Positions 24,486 through 36,031 of a DNA stretch of 64,000 nt are shown here, in pieces; positions within the stretch are counted from its first letter, which is position 1; each line of letters begins with the position of its first letter. Both the position numbers and the translations under genes were made by a program. The stretch is from Eulemur rufifrons. Taxonomy: Eukaryota > Chordata > Mammalia > Primates > Lemuridae. The DNA is taken from NCBI RefSeq assembly GCF_041146395.1, contig NC_090989.1, positions 45,472,501 through 45,536,500 on the forward strand. The letters run 5' to 3'. Under the pieces are notes generated by a model. The model was not told the DNA's origin and did not search any database. It saw only the letters and a program-made list of their open reading frames with translations.

Positions 24486-27400
24486 CAGTGAATGTTGAAA
24501 AGCTACAGATCATTTTTGACCCCACTTTTGCCAGTTGATAGAAAATGGAGAGATGGTAAAAACTCACATCTCTCATTTGATCTCCATCTTCTCTGTAGAT
24601 AACGTTCTTCAGAATGAATACTTTGGTAAAAACACAGCATGAGTGGATTAAATTTATTAAATATATTAAAATTTGTATAAATGTTAAAAGAACATCTATC
24701 TTCTCTAAGCAAGCGTATAATTCTGTCAAGGGGAATGGCATCTCCTGTGCCTAAGAGAAATACAAATGTGATGTGTGCCAATGAGGAAATGAAAAAACTA
24801 GTAGAGGAGCAGGGAAATTGCAGACTGACTAAGTGTCTTCCTTATTCTAAAACAAACAAGGAGATGAAAATAGCACACACCAAAGGACAGCGAGCTGCAC
24901 AGCAATGTCGACAAGACTCCAAAAGAGGGAAACATTGTGAGGACACAGTTAACAGTTTCTACAAGGAGTTAATTACCGTGAGTTCATTAATAGGTCACAT
25001 CAGATTAACCTGTTTTTCCTACTTTGGTAGGCCAAGAAAATGTAGTAGATATGGAACATGGGACATCTGCATTTTACATAATCTCTCTTTAAATGGGGTG
25101 ATATGATGATTTGATTAGTTGCATTTGTAATTTTTGAAGAACCATATAATATGCAATAGGTATTTATCTGTGGCAACCTAAAGAGAAGTTGCCCTAATTC
25201 TCTCACACCACATAATTTTATCAATAATTCACATAAAAATATGGATGCCAAATGTATAGATGGTGGAAAGCTGGACATGATTATGAATGATTTAGGGCCC
25301 CCCAAAAAGAACAAAAAACACCTTCCCAAGCCAACCTACATACAATAAAATAAGATTTAAAGAGCATAAATTTAAAGTCCTGCACTGAAGTCCAAAAAAC
25401 AGTTTGAGTTCTGGGTAGTGCAGGATACAGGGCCCAGCATGAAGAGGTGAAAACATGACTTATGGTTTAAATCAACAGTAAGCCTGAGATAAGTCAACAA
25501 TGAAATATGATGTCCAAAATGCTTAATATGCAATCTTGGGATATGTTGATTGAGGTTTATCATTTTAGATTGGAGAAGGATGACAGTTCTGTTCGGCCAC
25601 ACCTGGAGGTTTGTGTCCAGTTTGAGGCACTACACTCTAGGAAGGCTACAAACTAAGCATGTTCTAAGAACAATAGTCAGACATAAAATGTAAGCAGTGA
25701 TCAAGGAAACAGGAAATGATGGAATTGTGAGGAAAGAGAGAAAGATTTGGGGGGCCCTTAGTTGTTGACATAAAATAGTGAAACGTTTGCATGTCATTGA
25801 AGAATCAGACTTCTTCAAGATAACTCCAAAAATGTTATAAGACCAAAATAACTCCAAAACTGAGACCACAAAGAGAAAGGTCCTGGGAAGAGAAAACTTC
25901 TAACATCATTGTTCAAATATGAAATATATTGTTTTGAAAGTTAATAATTCTCCTCTCTTAAGAGGAGTTCAAGAATAAGCCAGATTATCTCTATGAGGGG
26001 ATGAATCTAAAGGAGATTTAAAAATGTGATAAATAGATGAATAAAATAACCATGAAGATCTTATCCAACCTAATGAGTATGTGATTCCATAATCATATGG
26101 TACTTGTTTGAATTCTCGTTTTTCTGAAAATTGGAAGTGGGGAAGAAATTAACAAATATATACAGGAAAATGAGACTCACAGCTACAAAAGAATATTTGG
26201 AATCAATTTGAAAACGTTTCCAAAAAGTTATGCTTTGGACAGTTTGAGTTGTTTTTGAATTTTGTGTCAAACTGAAAATTATATTTTTTATAATTTTATG
26301 AGTTGCTGAGATATTAAATTTTTTATATTGTTTCTTCTACTTGACATTCATAAGAAATAATAAGAAACTGAAATGAAAGTAATAAACAAATACAATGGCA
26401 AATAAGGTAAGAATTTTTCATTAGATATAGTGGGAGCTGTCTAGAATTTTGGTGAAATTTAAAAAGAGAAAATAAATTAACATGTAAAAGGGGGAAAAGA
26501 CAGTGCACTGGATAGTTGGGCTCAATATTAATCAACATAGTAATAGTTCTTCAGAATAATCAGTGAAGAATTAAGATGGACAAGAAATGTCTTAAATAGT
26601 GTAACAGGCTGCATATAATAAAAGATAACAAACTGAATAACAAAGGAAAATTTATAGAGTTTTTTTTAAAAAACACAACTGAGCAACAAAAACATGTTCA
26701 GAACTACATGGTAAAGAAACTGAAAACCATCAAAATCTTGCCAATAAGTATTAATTGCATGCCTTCTCTAAAAAGGATCAGCAGTAAGTCTGCCAGGAAA
26801 TCATCCCAGAATCAGACTGTACAGGGCTCATAGAGCCCAACTAGTTAAATGACTGAGAATAAACAAACAATCAATTCAGAAGCTAAAAAATTCACATGCC
26901 CTGAGGGTAGAAAATTGCAGTGCCAGACACAAAGAGAACTGAATTAAAATTTTCCAGACTTTCTCTATGATTCTTGTTGCCACAATCAACACCACTTAGT
27001 GCAATAACATGCTGTGTGATATTGCATACACACATATATATACACATAAATATATACATGCATACACATATATGTATATGTAAACATATTCACATACTTT
27101 TTTCTGTCACTTTCTTTTTCTTTACTCTCACCACTCAAATCTATGCCGGGAATAAAAATTTGAACTTGCACATATATAAGTCTCAAGTAATGGAATTCAT
27201 TCCTGAGTTTGTAAAGTATAAATAATACCATGACTTTATTAGGACTTCGTAAGTCCTATGGGCTCTGTCTTTACAGCTTAGCTAAATCTCCTAAAACTCC
27301 TTCAGGGGAATATTTTCTGAGGGGCTGTAATCAGCATTAGCCACCCAGGCAAAGGAGGTGGCATTTCTTTGAGCAGTTTGGAAGGCCACTTGCTAAAAAC

Positions 27401-27835
27401 ATATATCTCTACCATCCAAGTGTCTTCATAGCAGAAATTTCATCTTTCTTTCTGGTTAAGCATTGTCTTCCTCCTATAATTTTTTAAAATCCAAAGTTCC
27501 CAGAGAAGAGGAAAACCATTAAGTTCTAAAAGTTAAATGCCAATGAGACTATTGATTTCTTTCCTACCCAGCAAGGAGACAAAAGGACAGGTGAACCCCA
27601 GATATAGATCACAGTGATCAAGGAAAAGAGAAGTGGCCAAGAGCTGAAGGGCACAAGAAGGTGAAGGAGTTAGAAAACATCTCTGTGAAACTTCCCTTTC
27701 CTTCTCACCTTTGCTTTGGTAGACCCTGGCCTTCATAATCATTATTTCCTAAGTTACTTGTTTTTTAAGAACAACCCAAAAATGACCTGTGTACCCAAGC
27801 ACCTTTTATATTATAGAGGTGATTCCGTGTGGCTT
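24486..27835. other. Unassigned AT-rich sequence
   Basis: About 3.3 kb without a gene. A plus-strand frame of 141 codons (24681-25106) is lysine-rich and resembles nothing I know. A piece near 25595-25640 ('cggccacacctggaggtttg') recalls an old CR1/L3-type LINE, but too little is conserved to assign it. TA/CA-rich simple sequence occupies 27028-27090. Confidence 0.4.
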
Positions 27836-27837
27836 TG

Positions 27838-28085
27838 TATAAGAAATTTTCACAAATATCACCTCGTCCATGAAGCCTTCTCTGATTCTCCAAATCCAGT
27901 CTCCAACCATCATTCTTTGTGCTACTTTAGGGCCCAGTTAGCCATTATCTTAGCACTTCCTTCACTATATTGAATCATTGAAATTTGTAACCCCCGGTTA
28001 GATAACAAACTCTAATGGCCCCAGCACCTAGTCCAGTACTGGGCTCAAGGATACTGTTTAACAACAATGTGATACATGAATGACC
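27838..28085 (+). repeat. L2 LINE 3' fragment
   Basis: Ordered landmarks: 'tatcacctcgtccatgaagcc', 'ttctctgattctccaaatcc', 'gttagccattatcttagcac', 'cccagcacctagtccagtactgg', matching the L2 3' region. About 250 bp, moderately diverged. Confidence 0.75.
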
Positions 28086-30035
28086 AAGTATCAAAATGCT
28101 CATTACATTATAAGTGCATGTTCCTTGACTGTCTTAGACTATGAGCTCCTTGACATATACCTTTAATTATAAGATGAGGCTGTTCAACAGTGATGCTTCC
28201 CCCAAAGCATCTCTGTTGGGTCATGTGAAATTATTTTCCCCTCTAACTAAAAATTTAAAGCCTATTCCCTAATCTTTGATAAATAATAGTTGGTGATCTT
28301 GCACCACCAGGAAGATAGATTAGATGACTTATTTGGAATTTTCCTTTTTCACAAAACTATTTCAGAAGCATTAACAAGCAAATATTACACTAACTGACAA
28401 TTCAGGCGGCAGTGATAATGTCTTCTTTGTCGTCACTGCCTTCATTTCATTCCTGTGAAAATATCAGTGTGTCTGGGGAGGCCCCAGGGAAATGAATCAA
28501 GCCTATTTAGTCAGAACAACTCAATCCTCCTTTCTTTTGAGTCCACATCCGCTTAGTCTGCAGACCAACGTAGAAATCATTTCCCTCCTGCAAAGGACGG
28601 TGCTTTTGCCAAAGCAAACAGCGGGCACAAAAGCAAATCGAGTGGGTGCCCTGGCTCTGCCTCCAGGCCCTACCTTGATTGGCAATAGGCGTTTTCTACC
28701 TCCTTCCTGCACATTCCACAGGATGCTCACTGACCTCTAGTGGAGCTTCCAAGTTATTTGATAGTGCTTATGGAGGCCAGTTGGATTTCTCTTGAAGGGT
28801 TTATATTTCTTTGCCCTACTACCTAGCCATGGAGAAATTCAGAAGTTATGAAGTTCCTGGAATCAATGGCTCCTTTTTTATATATATGTAGAGGAGAACA
28901 CCTTACTATGCAACCTCTGACCAAAATAGCACATACTTTAAGTGCTAGTAAATGTCAGTGTTCACTTTGGGATGTTGCTATATATTTCAAGTACTTGGAG
29001 TAGGTCTGAAGTGTATTTGCAAAAATCCAGATAGATCCTACACCTTTCGCCATCATCCATAACTTATCTCATCTTTCTCTAGAACCCTTATCAAACCAGG
29101 AGGGAAAAAACCCTTCTCTTCCACATTAAAATTATTTCCTTTGGGTTATTCAGTCAACTATAAGTTTCTTGCTTATTTAGGGGTTTGTCCCTCCTCCTTC
29201 ACCTTCCAAAAATGACATGCAGGGAGTGGGGAGACTTGCACATCCTCCATTGCTGTTTTCTTCCCTCTCTACCACAGAGTAGTTGATATGGCTTTGCCCT
29301 TAGGAATCCTTCCTTGGTGTCTGTTGAAATGAAGTTAGTCTGGCATGGACAAGTTTAACAACTTCTGCTGCTTCCTCGTCCTGATTTAGTGCTTAGATGT
29401 CTGCTTCCCAAGGCATACAGAAATATCTAGAACCCCCAAAGGCAACCCTCAACCTATAGGTTACCAGTACATTAGCTCTAGCCTGTCTGCCTTAACGTGG
29501 AGCTACGGCATAGTACTCACCCATTGGCATCATATTGCTCCAACACAGGCAGAGAAAAACAAATTCTGTAAGGGCTGGCTTCAGTATTTCCTGCTTGAGA
29601 AGTGAGGACCATGCCCCCCTTCACTGGGAATTTCCCAAAATTACCTGGGTGGTTCTGCCTCTCACTGCCACTTCTTGGGGTTTTGGCCAAGAGAGGAAAG
29701 CTAGGACAATAACCTCTGACTTCTTATTCCTCTTCCTCCTACCTTTCTCTCTTTATGGGCAAACAAAGCAAACAAAAACAAAAACCTAATTACCCTGATG
29801 AGAAATTCTGTTAAAACAGACTCCAGTATTTCTATAAATGACTTCTAAATAAAACTCTATGAAAGAAGTCTGCCACACTTAGTTTTTAATATAGAGAGAG
29901 GGAAAGAGTTAGAAATTTAATAAATCTTTTTCTTCCTCAAAATTAAAAAAAAAAAAAAGAAACCTAGCTGTCAAAACCATTCTATTACTATGGGCTCGAA
30001 AAGTCATCTTTGAGATTAATTCTTAAGGCAAAATT
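28086..30035. other. Unassigned flank of the young LINE-1
   Basis: No gene or named repeat. Contains an A-tract at 29946-29959 and an apparently single-copy, more GC-rich segment at 28440-28740. Confidence 0.4.
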
Positions 30036-30051
30036 TTCATGACTTATTCTT
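30036..30051. repeat. Target-site duplication, 3' side of the young LINE-1
   Basis: The 16-mer ttcatgacttattctt here is repeated exactly at 37910-37925. It directly abuts the terminal T-tract (poly(A) on the minus strand) at 30050-30066, as target-primed reverse transcription predicts. Confidence 0.92.
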
Positions 30052-30066
30052 TTTTTTTTTTTTTTT
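30050..30066 (-). repeat. Terminal poly(A) tract of the LINE-1
   Basis: Seventeen T on the plus strand, next to the target-site duplication. Uninterrupted, which fits a young insertion. Confidence 0.9.
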
Positions 30067-30204
30067 CCAAATATTTGCTCTTCCATTGTTTTTTTTTTTA
30101 TCTTTTTTTTTTATTATTTCTTGTACAATGATATGAAATAATATGGGAAATATTCATGATAAATTATTAAGTGAACAGTGCAAGTTAAAAACAATAGTTT
30201 CATA
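30067..30204 (-). other. Probable 3'-transduced segments (two, nested)
   Basis: Downstream of the LINE-1 3' UTR (minus strand) the order is: A7 (30205-30211), a 92-nt segment without LINE-1 similarity (30204-30113), an A-rich tract interrupted once by GAT (30112-30089), a 22-nt segment (30088-30067), then the final poly(A). The 92-nt segment contains an AATAAA formed at its junction with the A-tract. The arrangement fits transcription past the element's own signal and re-insertion, twice in succession. The 22-nt piece contains aatggaagagcaaa, also found at the element's 5' end (37898-37911). Confidence 0.7.
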
Positions 30205-30211
30205 TTTTTTT

Positions 30212-30372
30212 CCCCACCCCCCCTTTCCCGAGTCAGCACCTTCAAGTGTTACCACTCCCCAAACGGTGCGCAATGCACTCATTGTGTAGGCATACCCCCA
30301 TCCCCTCCCCCACCCCCCACCTCAGTCTGATGTCCAATTGGTGTCGTTTCCAGATTTGTATTTAGGTGATGA
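30212..30372 (-). other. LINE-1 3' UTR with G-rich tract
   Basis: About 160 nt between the usual ORF2 stop position (tca at 30373-30375) and the first A-tract. On the sense strand 30318-30295 reads as four G-runs of 4-6 separated by one or two bases, a strong G-quadruplex candidate, which is a recurring feature of mammalian LINE-1 3' UTRs. The distal end (…gggggggtgggg then A7) lacks the 'atataacctgaacttttgtacc' portion present in the LINE-1 at 12.85-12.9 kb. Confidence 0.8.
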
Positions 30373-30510
30373 TCAAGGAAACCAATTTTCTGGTGAGTAC
30401 ATGTGATGCTTGTTTTTCCATTCTTGGGATACTTCACTTAATATAATGGGTTCCAACTCTCTCCAGGAGAACCATAGAGATGTTGTATCTTCATCATTCC
30501 TTATAGCTGA

Positions 30511-30981
30511 CTAGTATTCCATGGTATACATATACCACAGTTTACTAATCCAATCATGTATTGATGGGCATTTGGGTTGTTTCCACATCTTTGCGATTGT
30601 GAATTGTGCTGCTATAAACATTCGGGTACACGTGCCTTTGTTACAGAATGACCTTTTTTCCTTTGGGTATATGCCCAGTAATGGGATTGCTGGGTCAAAT
30701 GGCAGGTCTACTTGAATCTGTTTAAGATACCTCCATAATGCTTTCCACAGAGGTTGCACTAGTTTGCAATCCCACCAGCAGTGTATTAGTGTTCCTGTCT
30801 CTCCACACCCACGCCAACATGTGTTGTTTTGGGATTTTTTGATAAAGGCCATTCTCACTGGGGTTAAGTGATATCTCATTGTGGTTTTGATTTGCATTTC
30901 CCTGATGATTAGAGATGTTGAACACTTTTTCATATGTTTGTTAGCCATTTTTATATCTTCTTTTGAAAAATTTCTATTCAT
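30511..30981 (-). pseudogene. LINE-1 ORF2 C-terminal region, separated by frameshift
   Basis: A 156-codon frame that continues ORF2 after a frame change. It contains the C-terminal cysteine-rich motif (CWRGCG...LIHCWWDC, around residues 54-72) and the segment [13 protein letters not shown], both diagnostic of LINE-1 ORF2p. The C-terminal zinc-knuckle-like region contributes to nucleic-acid binding and retrotransposition in the family. The frame ends at a TAG at 30511-30513, where the family normally continues; about 45 further codons up to the usual stop at 30373 remain readable. The frame is entered from the main ORF2 by a single-base difference in the A7 run at 31015-31021. Confidence 0.9.
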
Positions 30982-33900
30982 GTCCTTTGCCCACTTTTTG
31001 ATAGGGTTGCTTGATTTTTTTCTTGCTGATTTTCCTGAGTTCTAAATAGATTCTTGTTATCAGTCCTTTATCTGATGTGTAGTATGCAAAAATTTTTTCC
31101 CATTCTGTAGGTGGTCTGTTTATTCTCTGGACTGTTTCTTTGGCTGTGCAGAAGCTTTTTAATTTAATCATGTCCCATTCATTTATTTTTGTTGCTGCTG
31201 TGATTGCCTTGGGGGTCTTCTTCATAAATTCTTTGCCTAGGCCAATGTCTGTAAGAGTCTTTCCTACATTTTCTTCTAGAATTCTGATTGTATCACGCCT
31301 AAGGTTTAAGTCTGTTATCCACCGTGATTTGATTTTTGTGAGAGGTGAAAGCTGTGGGTCCTGTTTCAGTCTTCTACAAGTGGCTAACCAATTCTCCCAG
31401 CACCATTTGTTGAATAGGGATTCTTGTCCCCAGAGTATATTCTTTCCCGCTTTGTCGAAAATTAGGTGACTATATGAGGATGGTTCTATATTTGGATTTT
31501 CTGTTGTGTTCCACTGGTCTGTGTCCCTGCACTTGTGCCAATACCAGGCTGTTTTAAGAACCACGGCCTTATAGTATAGTTTGAGGTCTGGCAAATTAAT
31601 ACCTCCCATTTTGTTTTTGTTGCTTAAAATTGCTTTTGCTATACGGGGTCTTCTTTGATTCCATACAAAGTGTATAATTATTTTCTCTACGTCTGTAAAG
31701 AATGATGTTGGTAATTTAAGAGGGATTGCATTGAATCTGTAGATCACTTTGGGTAGTATAGACATTTTAACAATGTTGATTCTTCCGATCCACGAGCATG
31801 GTATATTTTTCCATCTATTTGCAAGTTCTGCTATTTCTTTTCTCAGTGTTTCATAGTTTTCCTTATAGAGGTCCTTTACCTCTTTAGTTAGATATATACC
31901 TAGATATTTTATTTTCTTTGTTGCTATTTTGAAGGGTATTGAGTCTTTAATTTGGTTTTCCGATTGACTGTTATTGGCATATATAAATGCCTCTGATTTG
32001 TGTATATTAATTTTGTAGTCTGAGACTTTGCTGTATTCGTTAATCAATTCCAGGAGTCTCTTGGTTGAATCCTGGGGGTTTTCCAGATATAACATCATAT
32101 CATCAGCAAAAAGTGAGAGTTTGATCTCTTCCTTCCCTATTTGGACTCCCTTGATTCTGCTCTCTTGCCTGATAGCTCTCGCAAGGACTTCCAATACTAT
32201 GTTGAAAAGTAATGGAGACAATGGGCAGCCCTGTCTGGTTCCAGTTCTAAGTGGGAGTGCTTTCAGTTTTTCCCCATTCAGTATGATGTTGGCTGTGGGT
32301 TTGTCATATATGGCTTGTATCATTTTTAGGTAGGTTCCATCAATGCCTATTTTGTTAAGCGTTTTTATCATAAAAGGGTGTTGAATTTTGTCAAATGCTT
32401 TTTCTGCATCTAATGACAGTATCATATGGTTTTTGGTTTTGCTTCTATTTATGTGGTGAATTACATTTATAGATTTACGTATGTTGAACCACCCCTGCAT
32501 CTCGGGGATGAAGCCCACTTGGTCGTGGTGGATTACTTTTTTGATAAGTACTTGGATTCGATTTGCTAGTATTTTATTGAAAATTTTTGCATCTATATTC
32601 ATGAGGGAAATTGGTCTGTAGTTCTCTATTTTTGTTGTGTCCTTTCCAGGTTTTGGTATTAATGTTATATTGGCTTGGTAGAACGTGTTAGGGAGAACTC
32701 CATCCTTCTCAATATTGGAGAATAGTTTATGTAGGATGGGCACCAGTTCTTCTTTGTATGTATGGTAAAATTCAGGTGTGAACCCATCTGGACCAGGGCT
32801 TTTCTTTTTGGGAAGGTTTTTTATTGCTGTTTCGATTTCAGTTCTTGATATTGGTCTGTTCAGGTACTCTATTTCTTCCTGGTTGAGCCTGGGAAGACTA
32901 TGTGTTTCTAAAAATTTGTCCATTTCCTCCACGTTCTCCAGTTTGTGTGCATAAAGATTTTTGTAGAATTCATAGATGATATCTTGTATCTCTGTAGCAT
33001 CGGTTGTGATTTCTCCTTTCATGTTCCTAATGGAGGTTATTAGAGATTTTAGTTTTGTGCTCTTGGTTAGTCTAGCCAGAGGTGTGTCTATTTTGTTTAT
33101 CTTTTCAAAGAACCAACTTTTTGTTTTATTAATTTCCCTTATAGTTTCTTTGTTGTCCTTTTCATTTAGTTCTGATTTGATCTTAGTAATTTCTCGCCTT
33201 CTGCTGGGTTTGGGATCGTTCTGTTCTTCTTTCTCCAGTTCTTTGAGTCTATTCGTTAGGTTGTCTATTTGCATGTTTTCTGTCTTTTTGATATAGGCAT
33301 TTATGGATATGAATTTTCCTCTCAGGACTGCTTTAGCTGCATCCCATAGATTTTGATAAGTTGTATCTCCATTGTCATTTAATTCAAAGAAATTTTTGAT
33401 TTCCATCTTGATTTCTTCTTTTATAGAATAATTATTCAGGAGAAGGTTATTTAGCTTCCATGACTTTGAGTAAGAGTGAGGGTTTCTGTTTGTGATCATT
33501 GTTACTTTTATTCCGCTGTGATCTGAGAAGATGCATGGTATAATTTCTATTTTTTTGAATTTTTGAAGACATGATTTATGTCCTAGGACATGGTCAATCT
33601 TAGAGAATGTCCCGTGAGCTGATGAGAAGAATGTATATTCTGTGGACTTTGGGTAGAATGTCCTATAGATGTCAGCCATGCCCATTTGTTCTAGCATTCT
33701 ATTGAGGTCCATTATGTCTTTGTTTATTTTCTGTTTAGAGGATCTGTCCTGTACTGTCAGTGGGGTGTTAAAGTCTCCAGCTATTACAGTATTGTTATCT
33801 ATCATTTGGTTGAGATCTAGTAGGCTTTGCTTTATGAATCTAGGTGCACCTAGGTTGGGTGCATATATATTGAGTATAGTCATGGTTTCTTGATGAATTG

Positions 33901-34252
33901 TGCCTTTAATCAGTATGTAGTAGCCATCTTTGTCTTTTATTATTTTTGTTGGTTTGAAAGCTAAGTTATTGGAAATTAAGATTGCCACACCAGCTTTCTT
34001 TTGGTTACCATTTGCTTGAAGTATCGATTTCCATCCTTTTATTTTCAGTCTAAATGCATCTTTGCAGGTTAGGTGAGTTTCTTGAAGACAGCAGATACTT
34101 GGATTGTATTTTTTTATCCATTGGGCCAGTCTATGTCTCTTGAGCGGGGAGTTCAAACCATTCACATTTATTGAGAAAACTGATAGGTGAGACAGTTTTT
34201 TGTTCAGCTTGTTGGGTAGAACTTCATTGTGATGTTTTCTCTCCTGGGCCAT
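30974..34252 (-). CDS. LINE-1 ORF2p: endonuclease and reverse transcriptase (C-terminally truncated)
   Basis: 1092 codons of ORF2. This is the enzyme that nicks target DNA at T/A-rich sites and reverse-transcribes the LINE-1 RNA from the nick (target-primed reverse transcription). The apurinic-type endonuclease domain is at about residues 20-250, with N29, E58 in QETH, D160 and N162 in GDFN, D220, and D244-H245 in SDH. A linker/Z region follows, then the reverse transcriptase at about 510-790 with D615 (SLDAEKAFD), TRQGCPLSP (672-680) and FADD (715-718). All catalytic residues I can locate are present. The frame shifts at an A7 run (31015-31021) and stops at TAG within 30974-30976, about 155-200 residues before the family's normal end, so the cysteine-rich C-terminus is lost. 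The ATG at 34252 lies 39 nt after the ORF1 stop, the spacing expected for reinitiation-type translation in primate LINE-1s. Could be a slippage or sequencing artefact at the homopolymer. Confidence 0.93.
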   Translation of the reverse strand: MAQERKHHNEVLPNKLNKKLSHLSVFSINVNGLNSPLKRHRLAQWIKKYNPSICCLQETHLTCKDAFRLKIKGWKSILQANGNQKKAGVAILISNNLAFKPTKIIKDKDGYYILIKGTIHQETMTILNIYAPNLGAPRFIKQSLLDLNQMIDNNTVIAGDFNTPLTVQDRSSKQKINKDIMDLNRMLEQMGMADIYRTFYPKSTEYTFFSSAHGTFSKIDHVLGHKSCLQKFKKIEIIPCIFSDHSGIKVTMITNRNPHSYSKSWKLNNLLLNNYSIKEEIKMEIKNFFELNDNGDTTYQNLWDAAKAVLRGKFISINAYIKKTENMQIDNLTNRLKELEKEEQNDPKPSRRREITKIKSELNEKDNKETIREINKTKSWFFEKINKIDTPLARLTKSTKLKSLITSIRNMKGEITTDATEIQDIIYEFYKNLYAHKLENVEEMDKFLETHSLPRLNQEEIEYLNRPISRTEIETAIKNLPKKKSPGPDGFTPEFYHTYKEELVPILHKLFSNIEKDGVLPNTFYQANITLIPKPGKDTTKIENYRPISLMNIDAKIFNKILANRIQVLIKKVIHHDQVGFIPEMQGWFNIRKSINVIHHINRSKTKNHMILSLDAEKAFDKIQHPFMIKTLNKIGIDGTYLKMIQAIYDKPTANIILNGEKLKALPLRTGTRQGCPLSPLLFNIVLEVLARAIRQESRIKGVQIGKEEIKLSLFADDMMLYLENPQDSTKRLLELINEYSKVSDYKINIHKSEAFIYANNSQSENQIKDSIPFKIATKKIKYLGIYLTKEVKDLYKENYETLRKEIAELANRWKNIPCSWIGRINIVKMSILPKVIYRFNAIPLKLPTSFFTDVEKIIIHFVWNQRRPRIAKAILSNKNKMGGINLPDLKLYYKAVVLKTAWYWHKCRDTDQWNTTENPNIEPSSYSHLIFDKAGKNILWGQESLFNKWCWENWLATCRRLKQDPQLSPLTKIKSRWITDLNLRRDTIRILEENVGKTLTDIGLGKEFMKKTPKAITAATKINEWDMIKLKSFCTAKETVQRINRPPTEWEKIFAYYTSDKGLITRIYLELRKISKKKIKQPYQKVGKGHE
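31015..31021 (-). other. Frameshift site in ORF2 (A7 homopolymer)
   Basis: Seven T on the plus strand (A7 in sense). Downstream of this run the conserved ORF2 reading continues only in another frame. One base more or fewer in the run explains the split; a plus-strand read of the same region in the inverted LINE-1 at 13403 supports the second frame as the family's real one. Confidence 0.85.
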
Positions 34253-34291
34253 TGTGGTATCTGGAATTTCATCTTTAGCTCTTGAGTAGTT
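34253..34291 (-). other. ORF1-ORF2 intergenic spacer
   Basis: Thirty-nine nt between the ORF1 TAA (34292-34294) and the ORF2 ATG, with in-frame stops. No internal ribosome entry structure is evident to me. Confidence 0.8.
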
Positions 34292-35296
34292 TTACATTCG
34301 TGGATCTTTCTTGTGCTGATCCGTGTATAATTCTCTTTGGAGTACTTCTTGGAGGGCTGGTCTTGTCTTGGTGAATTCCCTCAACCTTTGTTTATCTGAG
34401 AATGTCTTGATTTCTCCTTCATATAGAAAACTTAGCTTAGCTGGGTACAAGATTCTAGGCTGGGCATTATTCTGTTTCAGAAGCGTGAAAATGGGGCCCC
34501 AACCTCTTCTTACTTGTAAGGTTTCAGCTGAGAAATCTGGCGTAATTCTGATGGGTTTTCCTTTGTAAGTTACTTGTTTCTTTCTCCTTACAGTTCGGAG
34601 AAGTGACTCTTTAGTGGATATTTTGGTCAGCCTGATGACTACATGGCGTGGTGTTTTCCTATTTGCTATGAATCTCCCAGGGGTCCTTTGAGCTTCTTGA
34701 ATCTGTATGTCTAGAGTATTGGCAAGGCCTGGAAAATTTTCCTCGATTATGTCTTCAAATAGCTTGTCCAACCCTTGCTTGTTATCTTCTTCACCCTCAG
34801 GAATGCCAATAACTCTCAAGTTAGGTTTCTTCACATAATCCCACATTTCTTGAAGACTCAGATCATTTCTCTTACTTTTTCGATCTATCTCTGTGACTGA
34901 CTTATTTAGTTGGAAGGAGTTATCTTCAATTTCTGAGATTCTTTCCTCTGTTTGATCTACCCTGCTCTTGAGACTTTCCACAGTGTTTTGTAGCTCTCTG
35001 AGTGAATTCTTCACTTCTAGGAGTTCAGTTTGGTTTTTCTTCAATATTTCAATTTCTTTAGTGAATTTTTCCTCCAAATCCTGTATTTTTTTTGTGTTTT
35101 CCTTGTGTTGTTTATCCATTGATTCTTGTATATTATTCAGCTTGTTTATAATCCATACTTGGAATTCTTCCTGTGACATATTGGTGTTTTGAGTCTGGTT
35201 TGTGTCAAATGGTTGGGAGCTGGTATTTCTCTTTGGGGATGAGCTTTCCATTTGATTCTTTTTGCTCTCCGTGTTTTTTCGCTGGGCCCTTCTCAT
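34292..35296 (-). CDS. LINE-1 ORF1p: RNA-binding coiled-coil chaperone
   Basis: 334 codons, intact, close to the 338 of human ORF1p. It forms trimers that coat the LINE-1 RNA and act as a nucleic-acid chaperone in the cytoplasmic ribonucleoprotein. Visible layout: a basic, disordered N-terminus (1-45); a heptad-rich coiled coil (about 50-155, including LEEKFTKEIEILKKNQTELL and ESLKSRVDQTEERISEIED); an RRM-like domain (about 157-250, starting NLRVIGIPEGEED); and a C-terminal domain (about 251-325, ITPDFSAETLQVRR). The conserved RHVVIRL and ITPDFS stretches are intact. The start ATG at 35296 is the first in this frame after a stop and gives the family's normal length. No frameshift or stop is present, in contrast to ORF2. 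Confidence 0.95.
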   Translation of the reverse strand: MRRAQRKNTESKKNQMESSSPKRNTSSQPFDTNQTQNTNMSQEEFQVWIINKLNNIQESMDKQHKENTKKIQDLEEKFTKEIEILKKNQTELLEVKNSLRELQNTVESLKSRVDQTEERISEIEDNSFQLNKSVTEIDRKSKRNDLSLQEMWDYVKKPNLRVIGIPEGEEDNKQGLDKLFEDIIEENFPGLANTLDIQIQEAQRTPGRFIANRKTPRHVVIRLTKISTKESLLRTVRRKKQVTYKGKPIRITPDFSAETLQVRRGWGPIFTLLKQNNAQPRILYPAKLSFLYEGEIKTFSDKQRLREFTKTRPALQEVLQRELYTDQHKKDPRM

Positions 35297-36031
35297 CTAG
35301 ATTTGTCGTTGGATCTTTACTTATAGGTTTAGTCTGGTTAACAGGACTCTTTGTGCTCTATTCTTAGGCTGTGAAACAGTCTAGGTATGTTGCTTCTTTT
35401 GGCAAGAGGGGGAGACTGTTGTGTATTGTTCAGAGATTTTTCTGTTTCCGTTGGGGGACTGCTTCCGATGGGTCCAATCCTAGAGGATTGGAGTGATCCA
35501 GGACCGCTTTGGTGAGTTAGGACACTGTGTTGTGGTCTTTCAGAAGGCAGGCAGGGTCCACACTAATAGTAGACCGAAATTCTCTTTGTTTGTTTGTTTG
35601 TTTGTTTCCCTTTGGTTCTTCCTCTATAGGGGAGGTTTCTGACTCTATCTGCCGGCAAGATACTAGCTATGGGGAGAGGACGGTGACTTTGCTTTCTCAG
35701 CACCCCAGTTGCTGTAGCTCCCACGGGCAAAAGTCTGTCTTGGCCCAATGTCCCCAGGGATCAGGTTCCACACTCTCGCTTCTGGAGAAGTATTCAGTGT
35801 TTACACTTGGGCAGGGATCCTATATAAGGTCCGTGGACCAGGGGAGAGGGCCGTCCAGGGAGCCTCTTGGTACCCTATTGCTCCGCAGTGACTTGGCTGT
35901 GGGCCCTAGAGTGGCAATTGCGTGCCCGCAGATCTCCGGCCCTGGGGGTGACTACTCAGGATCCGGTATGTACCAGAGTCAGGGACCTGGCCCGTTCCGA
36001 AGCTCACCGTAGGTCCCCAGTTAGAAGGCGA

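Noticed and set aside
24681..25106. 141-codon lysine-rich plus-strand frame
   Set aside because: No recognisable domain, no homologous feel and AT-rich surroundings; probably chance.
31140..33893. Hydrophobic plus-strand frames (for example 32976-33296) suggesting membrane proteins
   Set aside because: They are antisense shadows of LINE-1 ORF2.
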